Of a stretch of 5,101 nucleotides of DNA, positions 1-5,101 are shown piece by piece; within the stretch, counting starts at the first letter, position 1, and each line of letters begins with the position of its first letter. This stretch comes from Acidobacteriaceae bacterium (GTDB lineage: Bacteria > Acidobacteriota > Terriglobia > Terriglobales > Acidobacteriaceae): NCBI GenBank assembly GCA_003133425.1, contig PKXI01000396.1:23559-28659 (forward strand), in the 5' to 3' direction. The notes beneath the pieces were generated by a model. The model saw nothing but the letters and a program-made list of their open reading frames with translations, was not told where the DNA came from and made no database searches. The position numbers were made by a program, and so were the translations under genes.

Positions 1-648
1 ATTGTGCTGGCGGCGTTGCTTGGCGGCGCTTACTCTTCGACAGTCACTACGGTGGTGATGGCGAAGCGGGCAGCGCGCGAGAATCATCCGCATTTGTTCG
101 CGGGCGGGATTTTGATCGCCTGTGGCGTGATGTATCTGCGGCTGGCTGCGCTGCTCGCGCTCTTCAACCGGCAACTGATGGCGGTTCTGCTTGTGCCTTT
201 TCTGATATTGGCCGGTGCGGCCATGACCATCGGATGGATCTGGTCACGCCGTAAAGACAAGAGCACGGAAGAGGTGGCGCGGGAGTACGACCCGAAGAAT
301 CCGCTCGAACTGCTCACAGCATTCATGTTTGCCGGGCTGTTTCTTGCCATGCTGGTTATTACCCAGTTAGCCGTCACTTATCTGGGCAAAGGCGGAGTAG
401 ATACTCTGGCAGCCATCATGGGAGTTAGCGACGTAGACCCATTCATCATGGGACTAACTCAGGCGGCGGGAACACTAACTCCGGTGAAGGTTGCGGCGGG
501 CGCAATACTGATTGCCGCGGCCAGCAATAACATCGTGAAAGGGATTTACGCTTACAGCCTGGCGGATAAGAAGACGGGTTTGCAGGCTTTGTTGTTTCTC
601 GTCGGCCTGGCTGCGGCTGGATTGATTCCGTTGGTCTGGCTGGGGTGA
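1..648 (+). CDS. DUF4010 / MgtC-SapB family integral membrane protein, C-terminal part (5'-truncated by the window)
   Basis: The reading frame is open from the first base and ends at TGA 646-648, so the true start lies outside the window. The GTG at position 4 is probably an internal valine codon, because the sequence there is already inside a conserved block. Counting from that codon, GGAYSSTVTTV (7-17) matches the small-residue/Ser-Thr motif that opens DUF4010. Hydrophobic segments lie at about 32-55, 58-80, 101-126, 162-185 and 193-213, with a charged loop (SRRKDKSTEE, 81-90) between the second and third. The motifs SDVDPFIMG (142-150) and AAASNNIVKG (171-180) are also typical of the domain. 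Full-length relatives usually carry an N-terminal MgtC-like half. The family acts in the inner membrane; its substrate or role is not established, so no function is assigned. It converges with poxB. Family assignment is fairly sure, from recalled motifs. Confidence 0.82.
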   Translation: MVLAALLGGAYSSTVTTVVMAKRAARENHPHLFAGGILIACGVMYLRLAALLALFNRQLMAVLLVPFLILAGAAMTIGWIWSRRKDKSTEEVAREYDPKNPLELLTAFMFAGLFLAMLVITQLAVTYLGKGGVDTLAAIMGVSDVDPFIMGLTQAAGTLTPVKVAAGAILIAAASNNIVKGIYAYSLADKKTGLQALLFLVGLAAAGLIPLVWLG

Positions 649-701
649 TGAACGTGCTCGATAACACGGGCGCGGTCTGCGATAACTCTCGGATCGGATT
701 A

Positions 702-746
702 CGACCTCGGCCAAGTTACCGGCGGAGATTGACCTTTGCGAGGTCG
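702..746. repeat. 8-bp inverted repeat at the convergent gene ends, with a competing small hairpin
   Basis: CGACCTCG (702-709) and CGAGGTCG (739-746) are perfect inverted copies separated by 29 nt, and the poxB stop codon (716-718) lies in that loop. A second, tighter hairpin, GACCT (731-735) with AGGTC (741-745) around a TTGCG loop, uses the same right arm, so the two structures exclude each other. No T-run follows on either strand, so this does not look like a standard intrinsic terminator. It may be chance in GC-rich DNA, or a weak bidirectional end structure. The rest of the 67-nt gap between the DUF4010 gene and poxB (649-715) shows nothing else I recognise. Confidence 0.3.
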
Positions 747-2443
747 ATGATTTCGTCGCCGCGGCCATCGAGTACAGCTTTGATCATGAACAGGCTGAAA
801 CCCTTGATCTGATCGACGGAAATCGACGGCGGCATGGAGAGTTCCTGGCGGCTGACGACGGCTTCAACCAGGGCCGGCCCGTCATGACGAAGCGCCTGCT
901 CAATCATGGGTCTAACCTGGTCTGCCGTTTCAGCCCGAAGCCCGAGGATGCCCGAGGCCTCGGCAATCCTTGCGAAATCCGGGTTGTGCAGACTGGTTCC
1001 AAAGTCGAGGATGCCGGCCGCTTTCATCTCCAATTCGACAAAGGCCAGCGAACTATTGCTGAAGACCATCAGCTTGACGGGCAACTGCAATTGACGAAGC
1101 GAGAGCAGATCGCCCATCAGCATGGCGAGGCCGCCGTCCCCTGACATGGAGATAACCTGGCGGCCGGGATAACTCAGTTGCGCTCCGATGGCCTGCGGAA
1201 GCGCACTGGCCATGGAACCATGAGTAAATGAGCCAATCAATGCGCGCTTGCCATTCATGTGGAGATAGCGTGCGGCCCAAATTGTAGGTGTGCCCACGTC
1301 GCATGTGAAGACCGCGTCTTCCGCCGCGAGCTCATCCAGAACCTTTGCAACGTATTGGGGATGGATTGGTTTTTGTCCGGGTTCGCCGGCAGCCAGATCG
1401 TCGAGGCCTTTGCGTGCTTCGCCATAATCTTTGAGCGATGCAGTCAAGTGCCCGTCATGCGATTTTGAATCGAGCAATGGGTGAAGCGCGACGATGGTGG
1501 TTTTCACATCGCCCACCAGGCCGAGGTCGACCTTGGTGCGGCGGCCAATCTGTTCTCCTCGAGTGTCGATCTGCAGGATGGTCGCGTCTTGAGGGTAGAA
1601 CTGCTGGTAGGGGAAGTCGGTTCCAAGCATCAGCAGGGTATCGCAACTCATCATGGCGCGATAGCCGGAAGAGTAGCCGAGCAGCCCGGTCATTCCCACG
1701 CTGAAGGGGTTGTCATATTCCACGAACTCCTTGCCGCGCAATGCGTGGACGATGGGGGCCTTCAGCTTGCGGGCGAGTTCGATCAACTCCTGATGAGCTC
1801 CGGCGCAGCCTGCACCGGCGAGAATGGTGGTTTTCTTCGAGCGATTGAGAAGCGCTGCCAGCGCCGCAAGTTCGTCACCGGATGGGCACACGGTCGGATT
1901 CGCATTATGAAAGTGGAGGCGCGGTCCGGTTTCGATGGCCTCGCGCAAAGCCACGTCGCCAGGCAGGGCGATGACGGAGACGCCGCGCCGCGAGATCGCG
2001 GTTTGTATGGCAATTTCAAGCATGCGCGGCATCTGTTCGGCTTGCGAAACCAGTTCACAATAATGGCTGCACTGCGCAAAGAGATGTTGCGGGTTGGTCT
2101 CCTGAAAGTATGCGCTGCCGATTTCGTTGCTTGGAATCTGCGCGGCGATGGCGAGCACAGGAACACGGCTGCGGTGGCAGTCGTAGAGTCCGTTGATCAG
2201 GTGGAGATTTCCGGGACCGCAACTGCCGGCGCAAACCGCCAGCCCGCCGGTAAGATGAGCCTCAGCGCCCGCGGCAAAGGCTGCTGTTTCTTCATGGCGC
2301 AGATGAATCCAATCCAATTTTCCGGTGGCTCTGATCGACTCGGTAATGCCGTTGAGGGAATCGCCGGAGACGCCGTAAATCCGGCGCACCCCGGCCTCTG
2401 CCAAAACATCAACCAACAGATCTGCTACTTTTTTCTTCGCCAT
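716..2443 (-). CDS. poxB: Pyruvate dehydrogenase (quinone) / pyruvate oxidase, PoxB type, ThDP- and FAD-dependent
   Basis: The 575-residue product aligns along its whole length with E. coli PoxB (572 aa), which decarboxylates pyruvate to acetate and CO2 and passes electrons through FAD to membrane ubiquinone. The N-terminal ThDP (PYR) domain carries GVSGDSLNG (24-32), the catalytic Glu51 in LRHEE, and [18 protein letters not shown] (69-86). The middle FAD-binding domain has [11 protein letters not shown] (210-220), [11 protein letters not shown] (229-239) and [11 protein letters not shown] (250-260). The C-terminal PP domain has GDGG (435-438) and Asn463, 27 residues after Asp436, the expected Mg/ThDP ligands; the first Asn of the usual NN pair is Ser462, as can occur in other pyruvate oxidases. 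The tail from about 552 keeps [11 protein letters not shown], matching the lipid-binding alpha-peptide of E. coli PoxB. The ATG at 2443 is preferred over an in-frame ATG at 2482 because GGAGG lies 5 nt upstream and the family N-terminus begins there. It converges with the DUF4010 gene. Confidence 0.95.
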   Translation of the reverse strand: MAKKKVADLLVDVLAEAGVRRIYGVSGDSLNGITESIRATGKLDWIHLRHEETAAFAAGAEAHLTGGLAVCAGSCGPGNLHLINGLYDCHRSRVPVLAIAAQIPSNEIGSAYFQETNPQHLFAQCSHYCELVSQAEQMPRMLEIAIQTAISRRGVSVIALPGDVALREAIETGPRLHFHNANPTVCPSGDELAALAALLNRSKKTTILAGAGCAGAHQELIELARKLKAPIVHALRGKEFVEYDNPFSVGMTGLLGYSSGYRAMMSCDTLLMLGTDFPYQQFYPQDATILQIDTRGEQIGRRTKVDLGLVGDVKTTIVALHPLLDSKSHDGHLTASLKDYGEARKGLDDLAAGEPGQKPIHPQYVAKVLDELAAEDAVFTCDVGTPTIWAARYLHMNGKRALIGSFTHGSMASALPQAIGAQLSYPGRQVISMSGDGGLAMLMGDLLSLRQLQLPVKLMVFSNSSLAFVELEMKAAGILDFGTSLHNPDFARIAEASGILGLRAETADQVRPMIEQALRHDGPALVEAVVSRQELSMPPSISVDQIKGFSLFMIKAVLDGRGDEIIDLAKVNLRR

Positions 2444-2448
2444 TACGG

Positions 2449-2453
2449 CCTCC
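2449..2453 (-). promoter_or_regulatory. Shine-Dalgarno sequence of poxB, decides the start
   Basis: On the minus strand GGAGG sits 5 nt before the ATG at 2443-2441. This favours that start over the in-frame ATG 13 codons further upstream, which would place extra residues ([13 protein letters not shown]) before the point where PoxB homology begins. Confidence 0.8.
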
Positions 2454-2483
2454 GCACCAAGGATGGATAGAGGGATGTCCACC

Positions 2484-2518
2484 GTGAAATTTCGCGGCGA
2501 AACACACTATCTTTTCAC
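2484..2518 (-). promoter_or_regulatory. Nested dyad upstream of poxB, candidate operator
   Basis: An outer perfect inverted repeat, GTGAAA (2484-2489) and TTTCAC (2513-2518), flanks an inner perfect one, TTTCG-CGG-CGAAA (2490-2502), which directly abuts the left outer arm. The set lies 41-75 nt upstream of the poxB ATG, where a promoter or repressor site would be expected. The outer arms are 23 nt apart. No convincing -35/-10 pair could be fixed here, so the call is a candidate operator or leader hairpin and not a promoter. The six-base arms are short enough that chance is possible. Confidence 0.35.
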
Positions 2519-2551
2519 TTGGATGCGGCTCTGACCCATGAGGCGTCATTC

Positions 2552-2570
2552 GATGCAGAAGCATCTTCTG
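2552..2570. repeat. Two overlapping, mutually exclusive short palindromes in the desaturase-poxB gap
   Basis: GATGC-AGAA-GCATC (2552-2565) and CAGAAG-CAT-CTTCTG (2556-2570) are both perfect inverted repeats and share ten bases, so as RNA only one could form at a time. They lie 59 nt past the desaturase stop and about 110 nt before the poxB start. No T-run follows on the minus strand, so a simple intrinsic terminator is unlikely. Possible roles are an mRNA 3'-end structure for the desaturase or a regulator site for poxB. Confidence 0.35.
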
Positions 2571-2603
2571 GTTGCGGGGATGGACGTCCGGGGAGGGGAT
2601 GCG

Positions 2604-2623
2604 GGCGGCGAGCTGGAGCCGCC
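2604..2623 (-). terminator. GC-rich hairpin just after the desaturase stop, weak terminator candidate
   Basis: GGCGGC and GCCGCC form a perfect 6-bp stem around an 8-nt loop, 5 nt downstream of the desaturase TGA on the minus strand. The position suits a transcript end, but no U-tract follows (the next bases are CGCATCCCC), so it would have to act as an RNA-stabilising 3' structure or in a factor-dependent way. GC-rich DNA makes such stems by chance. Confidence 0.25.
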
Positions 2624-2628
2624 AGCAA

Positions 2629-3675
2629 TCAGGACGTGATCATATGCGTTGTTCGCGATCCCGTTTCGTCCGGGTCTCGGCTGGTGAACTTTGCGATCTT
2701 CACCTGCCGGGCCAGGCCAATCTTCTTGAGCAGCCAGATGCCGTAGTAGTTGGGATCGAATTCATACCATGCGAGTCCGTGACGGGCTGAGACCGGATTC
2801 GCGTGGTGGTTGTTGTGCCATCCCTCACCACCGGTGACCAGCGCTACCCACCAGCTGTTGCGCGAATCGTCGCGGGTTTCAAAGCGGCGCCCGCCGTAGA
2901 GATGGGTTGCAGAGTTGACCAGCCAGGTGGCGTGCAAGCCGAGCGTGACGCGAAGAGCGATGCCCCACAGGAAGAGGCCGATGCCAGCTTTGATGCCGCC
3001 AACCAAAGTCCCCGTGACAATCAACGCGATCGCCAGCAGCGTCAACGGCGCCCAATGGTACTTGCTTAGCCAAACGAGGAAGCGATCTTTGGCGAGATCG
3101 GGCGCGTAGTGGGCCAGCGCGGCGGTTTGTGTGTTGAGCGCCTTGCCAGAGATGATCCAACCCATGTGAGCCCACCAAGTGCCTTCCTGCGGCGTGTGGG
3201 GGTCGCCTTCTTTATCGCTGTGCTGATGGTGGATGCGGTGCGTGGCCACCCAGGCAATGGGACCACCTTCGAGGGAAAGCGTGCCACACATGGCGAGGAA
3301 ATACTCCACTGCCTTGGGCACCTGGTATCCGCGGTGCACCAGCAGACGGTGATAGCCCATCCCGATTCCACAGTTGATGGCAAACACATAGAGGACAACC
3401 GCGACAATCAGGTTTGTCCAACTGAAGAAGAACAGCGCGGCAATCGCGCCGACGTGGAAGAGGACCATAAAGACGGTAGTAACCCAGATCAGGCCGGATT
3501 CATTATGCGCTCGGCCCATCCGGACTTCAGAATGCACACCTGCCACCTGGGCCGGCTTCAGGCCGGGTTGTGCCGCTTCAGGTTCGTCGCGAACGAGTCT
3601 GTCGATCGAGGGCCACAGGTGTCCGCCTTCGTGTACGTCTTGCACGTTTTTTTCAGTTAAAACCTGTTGTGCCAT
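2629..3675 (-). CDS. Membrane fatty acid desaturase, acyl-CoA delta-9 (stearoyl-CoA desaturase-like) family
   Basis: The 348-residue product carries all histidine clusters of the membrane di-iron desaturases, which use O2 and an electron donor to place a cis double bond in acyl chains. H109-x4-H114 (in GYHRLLVHRG), H146-x2-H149-H150 (in THRIHHQHSD) and H287-x2-H290-H291 (in WHNNHHANP) are present. So is N254-SAT-H258, equivalent to the NSxxH motif that supplies a further metal ligand in mouse SCD1. Hydrophobic stretches at about 61-84, 86-105, 207-225 and 228-249 fit the four-helix membrane topology, with the histidines on the cytoplasmic side. About 60 hydrophilic residues precede the first helix. 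No fused cytochrome b5 or ferredoxin domain is seen, so electrons must come from a separate partner. The ATG at 3675 has AGGAGG 6 nt upstream; an in-frame ATG at 3834 would add 53 residues unlike the family. Position specificity (delta-9) is inferred. It lies upstream of poxB on the same strand and diverges from aroB. Confidence 0.93.
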   Translation of the reverse strand: MAQQVLTEKNVQDVHEGGHLWPSIDRLVRDEPEAAQPGLKPAQVAGVHSEVRMGRAHNESGLIWVTTVFMVLFHVGAIAALFFFSWTNLIVAVVLYVFAINCGIGMGYHRLLVHRGYQVPKAVEYFLAMCGTLSLEGGPIAWVATHRIHHQHSDKEGDPHTPQEGTWWAHMGWIISGKALNTQTAALAHYAPDLAKDRFLVWLSKYHWAPLTLLAIALIVTGTLVGGIKAGIGLFLWGIALRVTLGLHATWLVNSATHLYGGRRFETRDDSRNSWWVALVTGGEGWHNNHHANPVSARHGLAWYEFDPNYYGIWLLKKIGLARQVKIAKFTSRDPDETGSRTTHMITS

Positions 3676-3681
3676 CGCAAT

Positions 3682-3687
3682 CCTCCT
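3682..3687 (-). promoter_or_regulatory. Strong Shine-Dalgarno sequence of the desaturase, decides the start
   Basis: A full AGGAGG on the minus strand, 6 nt before the ATG at 3675-3673, is a near-ideal ribosome binding site. It fixes the start at MAQQVLTEKN and argues against the longer in-frame start at 3834. Confidence 0.85.
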
Positions 3688-3760
3688 GCGAACGAAGTTC
3701 ACCTGCGCGCTTTGATGCTCCCGGGTGTGCTGGATGCTTTGAGTGGCTGGAGGGATGCTG

Positions 3761-3778
3761 TCTGAGGAGCAGCTCAGA
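3761..3778. repeat. 6-bp inverted repeat in the desaturase leader
   Basis: TCTGAG (3761-3766) and CTCAGA (3773-3778) are perfect inverted copies around GAGCAG. The dyad lies 86-103 nt upstream of the desaturase ATG, next to the cluster of three GATGCT motifs. It could be an operator half-site pair or a leader hairpin; the arms are short, so chance is not excluded. Confidence 0.35.
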
Positions 3779-3822
3779 AGCGGCAGAAAGCACGGGGAAA
3801 TTCGCGGGGAACCTCTCTCTCT

Positions 3823-3852
3823 ATTGTCTATCACTTCAAGGTTCTATTACAA
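3823..3852 (-). promoter_or_regulatory. Tentative sigma-70-like promoter for the desaturase
   Basis: On the minus strand TTGTAA (3852-3847) and GACAAT (3828-3823) are separated by 18 bp; each differs from the consensus hexamer at two positions. They lie in the most AT-rich part of the divergent region. If real, transcription would begin near 3816 and give a leader of about 140 nt that includes the dyad and repeated motifs. Such matches are common by chance, so confidence is low. Confidence 0.2.
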
Positions 3853-3976
3853 GAAGGCTCCAACAAAATGCACACTTCGGGTCATATGCTCGCTCCAAGG
3901 CGTCAGCCCGGCGTTGAATCCGTGGAAGAACGGGCAAACGCGATGTGCGGTCGGCGGTGTGCCGAGCGATGCATTT

Positions 3977-3980
3977 AGGA
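3977..3980 (+). promoter_or_regulatory. Weak Shine-Dalgarno sequence of aroB
   Basis: AGGA lies 10 nt before the GTG start, a longer spacing than ideal. An in-frame TAG at 3976-3978 overlaps it, so the coding frame cannot extend upstream. That makes the GTG at 3991 the only start that keeps the complete AroB N-terminus, in spite of the weak site. Confidence 0.5.
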
Positions 3981-3990
3981 TAAAAGCAAC

Positions 3991-5082
3991 GTGCAAACCA
4001 TACGAGTAGAAACACCAACGGCGAAGTATGAAGTGGTTGCGGGCAGCGGGCTGGTTGAGACTCTTGCGCCGCGCATTGAGCGGGTGATTGGCAGGCTGCC
4101 GCGGCGGGTTTTTGTGCTGACTTCGCCGTCGATCTGGGCGCTCTGGAGCGAGAAGTTCTGTGCTTCGTTTCGCGAGCAGCCTGTGGCCCTGTTTTTGCCT
4201 CCAGGCGAGAAGTACAAGACCATGGCGAGCGTGGAGCGGCTGACGCGGGAGATGATGCGCGCGGGCGCGGATCGAGGCAGCCTGCTGATCGCCTTTGGCG
4301 GCGGGATTGTGGGCGATGTGGGCGGATTCCTGGCTGCTGTATTCATGCGCGGAATCCCGTATGTGCAGGTTCCCACGACGTTTCTGGCGCAGGTGGATTC
4401 GTCGGTGGGCGGCAAGACAGCCGTGAACCTGCCCGAGGGCAAGAACATGGTGGGCTGCTTCCACCAGCCGCGGGCTGTGTTTGCCGATATCGGCGTGCTG
4501 GGAACGCTGCCGGAGCGCGAGTTGAAGGCCGGCCTCATGGAGAGCGTCAAGGCGGGAATCATACGCGACCGGAGCCTGGTTCGCTTCATGGAAGAGAACG
4601 TGGGCGCGATCGTGGGCCGGGACGCGAAGGCGCTTGAAAAGGTGATTGCAGCGTCGATCCGCATGAAGGCCGGGGTTGTTACGCAGGATGAGCGCGACAC
4701 CGGGCTGAGAATGATTCTGAACCTGGGCCACACGGTGGGCCACGCAATCGAACAGGCCACCGCATACAAGGTTCTGCTGCACGGCGAGGCGGTGGGATGG
4801 GGCATGGTGGCTGCGCTTTACCTGGCCCGGCAACGAGGGACAATTTCGAGCGCGCAATTCGACCGGCTGGAGAGACTGATTTTCCTTTATGGACCGCTGC
4901 CGGCGCTAAAGGTGCGGCCTGCCAAGGTGGTTGCGGCTACCGGCGCCGACAAGAAGAATGTGGGCGGGGTCAGGCGCTTTGTGCTGCCGCTGGGAATTGG
5001 CGATGCGGGCATGGTGGAGGATGTGACGCCGGCGGAGTTGGAAGCGGCGGTCAAGTACATGCTGGCGCGGGCGGCGAGATAG
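3991..5082 (+). CDS. aroB: 3-dehydroquinate synthase
   Basis: The 363-residue product matches AroB in length (E. coli 362 aa) and motif order. The enzyme converts DAHP to 3-dehydroquinate, the second step of the shikimate pathway, in the cytoplasm with NAD+ and a divalent metal, usually Zn or Co. The N-terminal NAD-binding half has PGEKYKTM (71-78), FGGGIVGDVGGF (102-113), VPTT (127-130), the strongly conserved QVDSSVGGKTAVN (134-146) and GKNMVGCFHQP (150-160). The C-terminal metal-binding half has Glu184 (in GLMESVKAGI), His247 (in LNLGHTVGHAIE) and His264 (in LLHGEAVGWGM), the three expected metal ligands, followed by DKKNVGG (320-326) and the FVLPLGIG strand. The usual KYG after the metal Glu is KAG here, a mild change. 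The start is GTG at 3991, bounded by an in-frame stop four codons upstream. No other shikimate gene is visible; the upstream neighbour is divergent and the next gene lies outside the window. Confidence 0.97.
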   Translation: MQTIRVETPTAKYEVVAGSGLVETLAPRIERVIGRLPRRVFVLTSPSIWALWSEKFCASFREQPVALFLPPGEKYKTMASVERLTREMMRAGADRGSLLIAFGGGIVGDVGGFLAAVFMRGIPYVQVPTTFLAQVDSSVGGKTAVNLPEGKNMVGCFHQPRAVFADIGVLGTLPERELKAGLMESVKAGIIRDRSLVRFMEENVGAIVGRDAKALEKVIAASIRMKAGVVTQDERDTGLRMILNLGHTVGHAIEQATAYKVLLHGEAVGWGMVAALYLARQRGTISSAQFDRLERLIFLYGPLPALKVRPAKVVAATGADKKNVGGVRRFVLPLGIGDAGMVEDVTPAELEAAVKYMLARAAR

Positions 5083-5101
5083 TGGTCAGTGGTCAGTGGT
5101 C
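5081..5101. repeat. Heptanucleotide tandem repeat, three units, overlapping the aroB stop and running off the window
   Basis: Positions 5081-5101 are three perfect copies of AGTGGTC. The first unit begins with the last two bases of the aroB TAG stop (5080-5082), so the array starts exactly at the gene end. It may continue beyond the window. Three perfect units in 21 bp cannot be explained by codon bias, because all but two bases are non-coding. From memory, similar heptamer arrays occur in intergenic DNA of Acidobacteriota and as STRR-type repeats in cyanobacteria; I could not verify this. Confidence 0.85.

Larger units (their letters stand above)
3676..3990. other. Divergent intergenic region between the desaturase and aroB
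   Basis: This 315-nt space holds the 5' regions of two divergent genes. The middle part (about 3820-3880) is richer in A and T than its flanks and is the likeliest promoter zone. It also contains a (CT)5 tract (3813-3822), three GATGCT copies (3714, 3733, 3754) spaced 19 and 21 bp, and a 6-bp dyad (3761-3778). Open frames that cross the region in either direction have no supported ribosome site and no family resemblance, so I see no gene here. No riboswitch or tRNA-like fold was recognised. Confidence 0.7.

Noticed and set aside
4..648. A complete small membrane protein starting at GTG 4
   Set aside because: The frame is open to the window edge and begins inside a conserved DUF4010 block, so it is the C-terminal part of a longer protein.
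1481..2470. A 329-codon open frame on the plus strand opposite poxB
   Set aside because: It lies wholly antisense to a clear PoxB frame, has no recognisable family or ribosome site, and is expected from GC-rich codon use on the opposite strand.
2444..2482. A 13-residue N-terminal extension of PoxB
   Set aside because: The internal ATG at 2443 has GGAGG at ideal spacing and matches the family N-terminus. The extension would also run up to the edge of the nested dyad.
3109..3660. A 183-codon open frame on the plus strand opposite the desaturase
   Set aside because: It is antisense to the desaturase histidine-box region, with no motif and no supported start.
3676..3834. A 53-residue N-terminal extension of the desaturase from an upstream ATG
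   Set aside because: There is no ribosome site before that ATG and the residues are unlike the family, while a near-perfect AGGAGG precedes the ATG at 3675.
3976..3981. TAGGAT just before aroB as a -10 box
   Set aside because: No -35-like sequence lies at suitable spacing upstream (the region is GC-rich), and the bases are better explained as the weak ribosome site.
3570..4009. Small plus-strand frames crossing the desaturase-aroB space
   Set aside because: They overlap the desaturase 5' end or the promoter zone, lack ribosome sites and resemble no family I know.
3847..4857. A 336-codon open frame (and a 276-codon one) on the minus strand opposite aroB
   Set aside because: The composition is rich in Arg, His, Pro and Ala, as in antisense translation of GC-rich genes. 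It shows no domain, and the sense strand encodes complete AroB with all its motifs.

Overview
The window holds four protein-coding genes with ordinary, recognisable functions and three intergenic spaces. From left to right these are the 3' part of a DUF4010 (MgtC/SapB-type) membrane protein (+), a PoxB-type pyruvate:quinone oxidoreductase (-), an acyl-CoA/acyl-lipid delta-9-type fatty acid desaturase (-), and 3-dehydroquinate synthase aroB (+). All four frames are uninterrupted. I saw no RNA gene, insertion sequence, CRISPR array or phage module, and no sign of a new multi-gene system. The layout looks like core chromosome, not an accessory island.

Organism: a GC-rich aerobic bacterium with strong Shine-Dalgarno sequences. 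The gene content and the heptamer tandem array right after aroB remind me of Acidobacteriota (Acidobacteriaceae/Koribacter-like). This is an impression from memory; nothing in the window proves it. The quinone-linked pyruvate oxidase and the oxygen-dependent desaturase both fit aerobic or microaerobic life.

Layout: The DUF4010 gene and poxB converge on a 67-nt gap (649-715). poxB and the desaturase are co-directional on the minus strand, with the desaturase upstream and a 185-nt gap (2444-2628) between them. That gap is too long for tight coupling and is full of short dyads, so poxB may have its own control region. The desaturase and aroB diverge from a 315-nt region (3676-3990) that must hold both promoters and seems to give the desaturase a long leader. 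aroB ends in a TAG stop whose last two bases begin an array of three perfect 7-bp repeats that runs off the window edge.

Together: AroB makes 3-dehydroquinate in the shikimate pathway. The desaturase sets membrane unsaturation. PoxB decarboxylates pyruvate to acetate and CO2 and passes electrons to membrane quinone, and it keeps the C-terminal membrane-binding peptide of the E. coli enzyme. A functional link between desaturase and PoxB (membrane state, aerobic metabolism) is plausible but is only inferred from adjacency. The most useful second looks are the regulatory-looking dyads upstream of poxB, the recurrent GATGC/GCATC motif in both minus-strand leaders, and the heptamer array.
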